From contig RFIK01000172.1 in the NCBI GenBank assembly GCA_003695605.1, positions 1 to 11,992 on the forward strand: a stretch of 11,992 nt of DNA. The letters run 5' to 3'. Shown one piece after another: positions 5,808 through 11,992 of the stretch. Each line of letters opens with the position of its first letter. The stretch's first letter is position 1. This DNA is from Chlorobiota bacterium. GTDB taxonomy: Bacteria; Bacteroidota; Ignavibacteria; Kapaibacteriales; NICIL-2. The notes beneath the pieces are model-generated. The model had not been told where the DNA came from. It was given only the letters and a program-made list of their open reading frames with translations, and ran no database searches. Both the position numbers and the translations under genes were made by a program.

Positions 5808-7409
5808 CTATGCGTGTGCAACAGGTGTGCCAGAAATGCTGAGCAACTCGTCGGGCAGTGCAATATAGTGCGCAACATTTTCGAACGTTGCGATCTGTTG
5901 GACGACTGCTCGCCAGCGGTCAATGCCCAGCGTGCACAGCCAATGTATCGGCGCAATCGTGCGTTCCTGTAGCCCCTCGTTGGGGAAAAGATGCGCTCGT
6001 GCTCTGCGATAGCGTGCAACCGTCTCGCGATTGTGGCGTTGGATCGCCCGTTGAATCTTGCGATCGAGCGTTGCCAGCCGATCGACGATGACGTGCTCGA
6101 TCGAGGCAACGCTCCGCGCCAGAGTCGGGTCGTATGCTTGCGCGCGCATGCGTAGCTGCTCGATCGCCTGATGGAGCGTACGCTCAAGATGCGCAGCGTC
6201 ATCGAGCAGCGCCTGGCCATCGAGCAGCCGTGCAAGCCAGCTATCGAACATGTGTTGCGGCTCGAAGAAATGCTGCACGTGGTCACCGTGGCGCTCGAGC
6301 ACGCGCATCACTCGCGACGGGACCACAGTCGCCGAGGGACGCAGAACCAGCTCCGCACGCGGAAGTTCCCACTCCGCATACACGCGGCGCAACTGCAAGT
6401 GGTAGCTCAACTCCGCCGGTCCGAGAACACTCGCCACTGGCGATAGAAGCCAGTCTTGCGCTAATGGGCGCAGTGCAGCACTCGGCGAAAAGTGTTCAGG
6501 ATGACTGCGCAGCAATGCCTGCAGCTCTTGGTGGGAAAAGCGCCATCGAAACGCACGGTAGCTGCCATCAGGCTGCGCATGGACACGGTAGCGGCTCCCG
6601 CTGTGATGGTAGAATGCCGGTAGAGAGGAGACCTCAAGCTGCGCAAAATATCCACGGTGCTCCAACTCTGACGTCTGCGTCTTGATTGCATGGAGAAAGC
6701 CCTCGAATTGTTCGAACACTCGCTCAAGCACTGGTTGCATCGCCCCAAGCTCCCGAAGAACCGATGAGCGAACAAAGAGCAACCCTCGAGCGCCCCACCA
6801 CCGTTGAAGCAGCTGCAGGAATGCCTCCGACCACGTACGTCCGGGAACGTAGCACTCTTGGAGTGCATCAAGTGTTTCCGTGACGAACGGACTCCCTGCG
6901 TATTCCTCCCGCAGTGTTGCAAGAGACTCCTCGATGGCAGCACCAACTCGGCAGGTCGCAACAATCGTTTGCTGCACAAGGTGCTCGGCAGGCGGACACT
7001 CAAGCCACAGGAGCCGATCGTCCCTGCCGATAAGTCCGATGCGTTGTGCTTCTTTGATGTCGTGGTCATTGTCTTCGATCCAGAAGATGGGTACCGCACC
7101 CCGACGATGAGCCTGTTCGATTGTCCCTGCAATCTTGAGCCACGTATAGAGCGGTCCGCCGAGAAATCCCACCTGCTGCCCGCTGATCACAACAGCCGCC
7201 CCTTCGCCGAGTCGAGCAATGTTCATTTGTTGTTCAGCGTGCAATGTGAGTGGATCCATCGTCTGCTTGATAGCCTCGATTGCGCTGGAATGCACTCTGC
7301 CGTGTGAGTGCTCTCCTCGGCAGAGGGAGTGCAACCAGTGGTCGCCCCGTGCATAGTCGCAGAGCACCGGCACTGGCTGGGGCATCCGACACCATGAAAT
7401 CTCGATCAT
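5808..7409 (-). CDS. bshC: Bacillithiol biosynthesis cysteine-adding enzyme BshC
   Basis: BshC adds cysteine to glucosaminyl-malate, the last step of bacillithiol synthesis, in the cytoplasm. At 533 aa it has the normal family length. The hallmark blocks are visible: ISGQQVGFLGGPLYTWLK (75-92), the IFWIEDNDHDIKEAQ segment (108-122, usual form FWIATEDHDF-E), and SPSAALRPLAQDWLLSPVASVLGPAELSYH (308-337), which forms the nucleotide-binding-like core. A long C-terminal coiled coil (about 415-485) is followed by the family-typical LFPNEGLQERTIAP. The start is ATG 7409; ATG 7385 is possible, and neither has a strong ribosome binding site. The partners bshA and bshB are not in this window. It is divergent from the aldehyde dehydrogenase gene and 36 bp upstream of the receiver gene. 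Confidence 0.95.
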   Translation of the reverse strand: MIEISWCRMPQPVPVLCDYARGDHWLHSLCRGEHSHGRVHSSAIEAIKQTMDPLTLHAEQQMNIARLGEGAAVVISGQQVGFLGGPLYTWLKIAGTIEQAHRRGAVPIFWIEDNDHDIKEAQRIGLIGRDDRLLWLECPPAEHLVQQTIVATCRVGAAIEESLATLREEYAGSPFVTETLDALQECYVPGRTWSEAFLQLLQRWWGARGLLFVRSSVLRELGAMQPVLERVFEQFEGFLHAIKTQTSELEHRGYFAQLEVSSLPAFYHHSGSRYRVHAQPDGSYRAFRWRFSHQELQALLRSHPEHFSPSAALRPLAQDWLLSPVASVLGPAELSYHLQLRRVYAEWELPRAELVLRPSATVVPSRVMRVLERHGDHVQHFFEPQHMFDSWLARLLDGQALLDDAAHLERTLHQAIEQLRMRAQAYDPTLARSVASIEHVIVDRLATLDRKIQRAIQRHNRETVARYRRARAHLFPNEGLQERTIAPIHWLCTLGIDRWRAVVQQIATFENVAHYIALPDELLSISGTPVAHA

Positions 7410-7544
7410 GTTCGGCAGCGTAATTGGGACGGTTGCCCTTGACGCATGCGTTCGACTGCTATTTTCTCACACAGTTGCAAGTCGCGGTGCACTCTAATTT
7501 TGCCGCATGCAGCTTGGCTCGTCCACATTCTCTGCTTCGAGGTT
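7410..7544. promoter_or_regulatory. Divergent promoter region bshC / aldehyde dehydrogenase
   Basis: This 135-bp region is the only place where transcription diverges, so it must hold promoters for both bshC (minus) and the dehydrogenase (plus). It contains a plus-strand TAATTTTG box (7495-7502), a TTGACG (7439-7444) followed 15 bp later by TATTTT, and a perfect 10-bp palindrome ACGCATGCGT (7442-7451). I see no equally good promoter for bshC on the minus strand. Confidence 0.55.
7474..7502 (+). promoter_or_regulatory. Candidate Bacteroidota-type promoter for the aldehyde dehydrogenase
   Basis: TAATTTTG at 7495-7502 matches the Bacteroidota -7 consensus TAnnTTTG exactly. GTTG at 7474-7477 is a possible -33 element; the 17-bp spacer is slightly shorter than the usual ~19. 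Transcription would begin near 7509, which agrees with translation from ATG 7545 and not from the upstream in-frame ATG at 7446. Confidence 0.4.
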
Positions 7545-9023
7545 ATGCGATTTTTCAACTACATCGCTGGTCAATGGCTCCCCTCCACAAGCGATCGGTG
7601 GTTTCCGAACGTCAACCCTGCCGATACACGCGATGTTATCGGTGAATTTCCACGATCGAACGCCGAGGACATCGCCCGCGCTTGTGCGGCAGCACGCCAG
7701 GCCTTCACACGCTGGAGCCGCATACCAGCACCACGTCGGGGAGAGATCATCCGTCGCGCCGGAGACATTTTCACTCGCCGGAAGGAAGAACTTGCTGCAA
7801 TCATGACCCGCGAAATGGGCAAGCCACTTTTTGAAACTCGCGGTGACATCCAGGAAGCAATTGACACCGCCTACTACAGTGCCACCGAAACGCGGCGCCT
7901 GTTCGGCTACAACACACCAAGCGAATTGCCCAACAAGATGAATCTGTCGTTCCGCATGCCACTTGGGGTCTGCGGGATCATCACTGCGTGGAACTTCCCT
8001 ATTGCTGTACCATCGTGGAAAATTTTCCCTGCACTCGCTGCGGGGAACACCATCGTCTGGAAGCCTTCCGACGATGCTCCCCACTCCGCGGTGATCTTTG
8101 CGGAAATCCTCCAGGAGGCAGGGGTGCCACCGGGGGTCTTCAACATCGTGCACGGCGACGCAGAAGCAGGTGCAGCACTTGTCGAGCATCCGGACGTCCG
8201 TGTCGTTGCATTCACTGGCTCGACTGCAACCGGCACTCAGATTGCTGCCCGCTGCGGAGCACTCAACAAGAAAGTCTCACTCGAAATGGGTGGCAAAAAC
8301 GCCGTCATCATCATGGAGGATGCCGACCTTGCGCTGGCAATCGAAGGGGTGCTCTGGGGAGCTTTTGGCACCACGGGGCAGCGCTGCACTGCTACCTCGC
8401 GCTTGATACTGCACGCGCCGATCCACGATACATTCCTTGGGATGCTCATCGAGCGAGCGCGAGCGCTCACGCTCGGTTCCGGCCTCGACGAGCAAACGCA
8501 AGTTGGGCCAGTTATCAACGAACGTCAGTGCAAGAAAATTCTCGACTACATCCACATTGGACAGCAGGAGGGCGCTCGTCTTGCACTCGGTGGCAATCGC
8601 CGCACCGAGGGCGAGCTTGCACACGGGTACTTTATCGAACCGACGATTTTCACCGACGTCCAGCCAACGATGCGTATTTGGCGCGAGGAAATCTTCGGTC
8701 CCGTGCTCTCCGTTGCAAAAGCGGAATCGTTCGAGCATGCAATCGCGCTTGCGAATGACTCCGACTATGGGCTGTCTTCCGCGATCTACACTCGCTCGGT
8801 CGAATATGCCTTCGCGGCGATGCGCGACATCGAGGCAGGTATCACGTACATCAACGCTCCCACCATCGGCGCAGAGGCACACATGGCATTCGGAGGAATC
8901 AAAAACACCGGCAATGGGCACCGCGAAGGAGGCTGGACCGTCTTCGACATCTTCACCGAGTGGAAGACCGTTTACGTTGACTTCAGCGGCCGACTGCAGC
9001 GCGCGCAGATTGATACGGAGTGA
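7545..9023 (+). CDS. NAD(P)+-dependent aldehyde dehydrogenase (semialdehyde dehydrogenase-like)
   Basis: A 492-aa soluble aldehyde dehydrogenase, the usual length, oxidising an aldehyde to the acid with NAD(P)+. The key elements are AWNFP (148-152), KPS (173-175), the cofactor-loop FTGSTATG (223-230), general base Glu247 in LEMGGKN, and catalytic Cys281 in TTGQRCTATSR; EEIFGPV and FGGIKNTGNGHREGG come later. The GQRCTATSR form and the C-terminal FTEWKTVYVDFSG are typical of the alpha-ketoglutaric-semialdehyde / aminoadipate-semialdehyde (ALDH7-like) group, often linked to amino-acid or sugar-acid catabolism. The exact substrate cannot be fixed. ATG 7545 begins the conserved MRFFNYIAGQW; an ATG at 7446 would add 33 unconserved residues. 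It is the only plus-strand gene, and its last 41 bp overlap the convergent solute-binding protein gene. Confidence 0.93.
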   Translation: MRFFNYIAGQWLPSTSDRWFPNVNPADTRDVIGEFPRSNAEDIARACAAARQAFTRWSRIPAPRRGEIIRRAGDIFTRRKEELAAIMTREMGKPLFETRGDIQEAIDTAYYSATETRRLFGYNTPSELPNKMNLSFRMPLGVCGIITAWNFPIAVPSWKIFPALAAGNTIVWKPSDDAPHSAVIFAEILQEAGVPPGVFNIVHGDAEAGAALVEHPDVRVVAFTGSTATGTQIAARCGALNKKVSLEMGGKNAVIIMEDADLALAIEGVLWGAFGTTGQRCTATSRLILHAPIHDTFLGMLIERARALTLGSGLDEQTQVGPVINERQCKKILDYIHIGQQEGARLALGGNRRTEGELAHGYFIEPTIFTDVQPTMRIWREEIFGPVLSVAKAESFEHAIALANDSDYGLSSAIYTRSVEYAFAAMRDIEAGITYINAPTIGAEAHMAFGGIKNTGNGHREGGWTVFDIFTEWKTVYVDFSGRLQRAQIDTE

Positions 9024-10254
9024 TGCTCTCCTGATGCGCTGCGACGGCACGAGCACCTTCGAGTTTCGCAAGCTGCCGGCGGAGCAGTGCTCGTGTTTCC
9101 TGTGGGTTTTGGCGACCGTAGAGGAACTCAGCCAGCTGTGCCTCGACGATTTGCTCTGCATCGAGAAACCATGGTACCGGCGGCAGGAGCCGGGCGTTAC
9201 GAGTCTGTGCGTATGCTGGGCGCCACTGTGGCGCGCGGACAAGCAGACTATCGAGCGCCTGCTTCGATGGCGGGCGAAATGCGGGGAACCCTGCATCGGG
9301 GACTGCCTGGCAGAACCGTGCTGCGTGATCCCAGTCTGCCACGTAGGCAAGGAATGCACGCGCATCATGTTGGTTTGCTGCACGCCGCGCGATTGCAAAG
9401 CAATCGCCGCTTAGGATGCTCTCTCCTCGACTGCCAGAGCAATGAGGAATCACAGGGAGGACACGATACGCCCTGCATACTGCCGAATCAGCGAGCATCC
9501 ACACCCCAGAAAGCACTGCGCCGATCTGGCCACGACGCAACCGCGCATCGAGGTGTCGCGATTGCTCGACGACCGCAAACGGGATAAGTTCCCTTACGTG
9601 CTCGAGCGCACCATCCAGCGTGCTATCGGCGCTGGCGCTAAGCGGCGCTGTGCTGAGCAAATGCCCACCGGCAGCCCAAATCCATGGGAGCACACGCTTG
9701 AGCACGTTGTGGGGATCGCTCGTGCATAGTCCAAGCCCAACTCGCTCCGGAGGCGCATGGAACCCGCCAATACGCGCCACAAGCTCTTCCCACGACGCAG
9801 TCGAATCAATGCCGAGCGATTGGTGGACAAAGAGCACCCGCGCGTTGACTGTCCAGGGAACCGCACGGCGCACACTGTCATCGGCCCGAATGCCGATCGA
9901 CGCAAAGGCAGAATCGAGCAGCCCATCGAATTTCCGATCGAGCGGGAGCAACGCCGGCGCAAACTCAGCAATCCATTCGGCACCCACCTGAACAACATCC
10001 GGCGGATTGCTACTTGCAAGCGCAATCTGAAGCTTGGCTTTGCCATCGCTCCACTGGAGAGGAACAAGCTCGACGCGAACGTCCCGATGCTGGCGTTCGA
10101 ACTCTGCGATGATTGCACGGAACGCTCGCTCTTGCGCAGGCTCGCTCCAGAAATGCCATACCCGTAGCACTCGCTGTGATGGCTCCGAGGAACATGCAAC
10201 CAGCAATGCGATGCCGAGAGCAAGTCCTCCATGCCACACTGCAGAGCGGTTCAT
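8983..10254 (-). CDS. ABC transporter solute-binding lipoprotein, sugar type (SBP family 1)
   Basis: A 423-aa extracytoplasmic solute-binding protein that would capture a small molecule, most often a sugar or oligosaccharide, for an ABC importer. It has a lipoprotein signal peptide (GLALGIALLVAC, with Cys21 in a good LVAC lipobox). The family-1 pattern follows: VLRVWHFWSEPAQERAF (29-45), FERQHRDVRVELVPLQWSDGKAKLQIALASSNPPDVVQVG (52-91), then a hinge-rich middle and a late WFLDAEQIVEAQLAEFLYG helix. The start ATG at 10254 overlaps the mrdA stop as ATGA. The C-terminal 13 codons plus stop overlap the end of the dehydrogenase gene. No permease or ATPase gene is in the window, so the partner is either distant or lies outside. 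The ligand is unknown. Confidence 0.9.
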   Translation of the reverse strand: MNRSAVWHGGLALGIALLVACSSEPSQRVLRVWHFWSEPAQERAFRAIIAEFERQHRDVRVELVPLQWSDGKAKLQIALASSNPPDVVQVGAEWIAEFAPALLPLDRKFDGLLDSAFASIGIRADDSVRRAVPWTVNARVLFVHQSLGIDSTASWEELVARIGGFHAPPERVGLGLCTSDPHNVLKRVLPWIWAAGGHLLSTAPLSASADSTLDGALEHVRELIPFAVVEQSRHLDARLRRGQIGAVLSGVWMLADSAVCRAYRVLPVIPHCSGSRGESILSGDCFAIARRAANQHDARAFLAYVADWDHAARFCQAVPDAGFPAFRPPSKQALDSLLVRAPQWRPAYAQTRNARLLPPVPWFLDAEQIVEAQLAEFLYGRQNPQETRALLRRQLAKLEGARAVAAHQESITPYQSARAAVGR

Positions 10255-11992
10255 TGCGCCTGATGCTGCAGGGAGAAGTTCGCCCTCGCTACAGTACCGA
10301 CAGCGCTCGAATCACGGTAGCGTTCAGGGTGGAAGTAGGCATCGAGAATCGTCCGTGCGATCGGTGCAGCACGTGTTGCACCAAAACCAGCATTTTCGAC
10401 CATCACACACATTGCAATCGTCGGATTTTCCGCCGGTGCATAGCAGATGAACCATGAGTGATCCTTCCCGTGCGGGTTTTGCGCTGTCCCCGTCTTGCCG
10501 CAGACTGCGACTCCCTCAACGCGAACGTTCGTTGCTGTGCCACCAGGAATGTTACATACCGCGTACATGCCCTCTTGAACGACGCGTACATGCCGTGGAT
10601 CGAGTGGGAGTTTGACACTGCCGTACGCGACCTTTTCCATGCGGCCAGTTTCCTTGTTGTAGATTGCACGGACGACGTGTGGTTGGTAGAGCGTTCCGCC
10701 GTTGGCAAGTGTTGCGGCATAGACGGCCATTTGAAGCGGCGTCACTCCAAGTTCGCCTTGACCAATGCCTAAGTTCACCATCCGTCCATCGAGCAGGCTT
10801 CCACTCACACCTCGCCGTGCAAACCATGCCCGCGACGGGAGGAGTCCCCGTTTTTCCCCCGCGATGTCAATCCCTGTAAGCTGACCAAAGCCGAACATTG
10901 TGCCGTACTTGTAGAGGTTGTCAATGCCGATGCGTTGGCCAAGCCGGTAGAAGAACACATTGCACGAAACCTGAATCGCACGCCGCACATCTACCGTACC
11001 ATGCGCACCATGGCATTTGAAGCTACGGCCGCCGTACGTAAAGCTACCTGGACAATGAATCGTTGTCCGCTCATCAATGATGCCTTCATGGAGTGCTGCC
11101 AATGCCATGAGCATTTTCCACGTCGAGCCTGGCGGATACTGCGTCTGCATGGCGCGATTAAATAGGGGCTTGCTCGGATCGCGTGCAAGCAGGGCAAAGT
11201 ACTCTCCCGAGGCAGGTGTTTCCATCGGGTGGAGGTCGTAGTCTGGCTTGCTGACAAACGCGAGCACTTCGCCATTGCGTGGATCGAGCACAACAACGGC
11301 ACCGTGATCATTGCCCATCTGCTCTTCAGCAACTTCCTGCAGGAGCGCATCCATGCTCAGGTAGAGATCAGCACCTTCGATGGCTGCAATATCACTTCGC
11401 CCGTTGTTGAATCGCTCGATTGGCTGCCCTGCTGCGTTGACAGCAACGAACTGGACGCCCTTTCTTCCGCGGAGGAATGGCTCGTAGGATGCTTCGATTC
11501 CCGTTTTTCCAATGTAGTCATTGAGCGTGTAGTAGTCGCCCTTGGTCGCCAGGTCGCGCTCGTCCACCATGGCACGGTAGCCGAATAGATGGCTCGCATG
11601 TGCGCGGAGGAGATACCGCCGTTTGACATCGGTGCGGAGTTCGATGCCGGGAAGTTCTGCGTAATGCTCTTCGATTGCTGCAACGATGGAGAGCGGCGCA
11701 TCGCGGACGATCGGCACTTCCTGGAAGCGATACGGCAATGCCCGCGCATAGATTGTGCGGAGTTGCTCCAGCGGCATGTGGAGCAAGCGTGCAAGGAACG
11801 GGAACGTCGTCGTATCTACATCGCTCGGCGTCAGTGTGATGGTAAAGGCTGGCTCATTGCGAACGATCATCACACCATTGCGATCGTACATGCAGCCACG
11901 CGATGGAATACGCGCACGCTGTTTGATCGCCTGAGTTTCGCTCCGCTGCAAGTATTCTGCCCCGCGGATAACTTGCAAGTACATCAGCCGCA
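10251..11992 (-). CDS. mrdA: Penicillin-binding protein 2 (MrdA), N-terminus outside window
   Basis: MrdA is the monofunctional transpeptidase of the elongasome that cross-links peptidoglycan during side-wall growth, working with RodA and MreBCD. About 579 codons are visible. The frame stays open to the edge, and the first residues (RL-MYLQVIRGAEYLQRSE) are those that normally follow the single membrane anchor, so the true start lies beyond 11992. The dimerisation region includes RGCMYDRNG, and YIGKTGIEASYE marks its end. Active-site motifs, numbered from the first visible Met (11984), are STWK at 287-290 (nucleophile Ser287), SCN at 340-342 and KTGTA at 497-501. A Cys-rich stretch CPGSFTYGGRSFKCHGAH (311-328) matches the region that binds zinc in some PBP2s. 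It ends with a short hydrophilic tail. Downstream there is no rodA but a solute-binding protein gene overlapping by 4 bp. Confidence 0.95.
   Translation of the reverse strand, partial: RLMYLQVIRGAEYLQRSETQAIKQRARIPSRGCMYDRNGVMIVRNEPAFTITLTPSDVDTTTFPFLARLLHMPLEQLRTIYARALPYRFQEVPIVRDAPLSIVAAIEEHYAELPGIELRTDVKRRYLLRAHASHLFGYRAMVDERDLATKGDYYTLNDYIGKTGIEASYEPFLRGRKGVQFVAVNAAGQPIERFNNGRSDIAAIEGADLYLSMDALLQEVAEEQMGNDHGAVVVLDPRNGEVLAFVSKPDYDLHPMETPASGEYFALLARDPSKPLFNRAMQTQYPPGSTWKMLMALAALHEGIIDERTTIHCPGSFTYGGRSFKCHGAHGTVDVRRAIQVSCNVFFYRLGQRIGIDNLYKYGTMFGFGQLTGIDIAGEKRGLLPSRAWFARRGVSGSLLDGRMVNLGIGQGELGVTPLQMAVYAATLANGGTLYQPHVVRAIYNKETGRMEKVAYGSVKLPLDPRHVRVVQEGMYAVCNIPGGTATNVRVEGVAVCGKTGTAQNPHGKDHSWFICYAPAENPTIAMCVMVENAGFGATRAAPIARTILDAYFHPERYRDSSAVGTVARANFSLQHQAQ

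Noticed and set aside
7446..7544. Longer aldehyde dehydrogenase starting at ATG 7446
   Set aside because: The extra 33 residues are Cys/His-rich and unlike the family N-terminus, and they would span the candidate promoter box at 7495-7502.
8449..8476. GC-rich imperfect inverted repeat (GAGCG/CGCTC units)
   Set aside because: It lies in the middle of the dehydrogenase gene and encodes a conserved-looking IERARALTL helix; the symmetry follows from repeated Arg/Ala/Leu codons and there is no T run.
8277..9398. Minus-strand open frame of 373 codons opposite the dehydrogenase
   Set aside because: It is antisense to the well-conserved aldehyde dehydrogenase and in another frame of the solute-binding gene; the composition is not protein-like and no motif is seen.
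1..11992. tRNA, rRNA, CRISPR array, insertion sequence or riboswitch
   Set aside because: No cloverleaf-like sequence, regularly spaced repeat, transposase motif or terminal inverted repeat was found, and almost all DNA is accounted for by coding frames.

Overview
This is a compact, almost fully coding window (roughly mid-50s % GC by eye). It holds twelve protein genes, two of them cut by the window ends. Eleven lie on the minus strand and one on the plus strand. No RNA gene, mobile element or CRISPR array is visible. The gene set is BshC of bacillithiol synthesis, a LEA14-like lipoprotein, a short CNNM/CBS membrane protein, MrdA, KsgA and YbeY. With a Bacteroidota-like TAnnTTTG promoter box, it suggests a free-living bacterium of the Bacteroidota/Chlorobiota (FCB) branch, perhaps near Ignavibacteria or Kapabacteria. 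That placement is inference from gene content only.

Layout, read along minus-strand transcription from the right. (1) 11992-10251 is mrdA (PBP2), with its N-terminus outside the window; it overlaps by 4 bp a sugar-type ABC solute-binding lipoprotein gene (10254-8983). (2) On the plus strand, 7545-9023 encodes an aldehyde dehydrogenase; its 3' end overlaps the 3' end of the binding-protein gene by 41 bp. (3) A 135-bp divergent intergenic region (7410-7544) separates it from bshC. (4) From 7409 to 1 runs a long minus-strand series: bshC, a single-domain response regulator, then after a 126-bp gap a LEA14-like lipoprotein, a CNNM/CBS protein, a HIT hydrolase/phosphorylase, ksgA, a PAP2/AUR1-like membrane protein, yjbQ, an unrecognised 148-aa protein, and the first 82 codons of ybeY.

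Several junctions in the series are 4-bp ATGA stop/start overlaps, which suggests translational coupling. The genes are functionally mixed: rRNA maturation (KsgA, YbeY), nucleotide turnover (HIT), envelope proteins (PAP2, CNNM/CBS, LEA-like lipoprotein), thiol redox (BshC) and signalling (receiver protein). They look like a streamlined housekeeping cluster rather than a single pathway. I see no clear case for a new defence or mobile system. The points most worth a second look are the uncharacterised gene between yjbQ and ybeY, the degenerate transporter domain of the CNNM/CBS protein, the solute-binding protein coupled to mrdA, and the bshC-receiver pairing.
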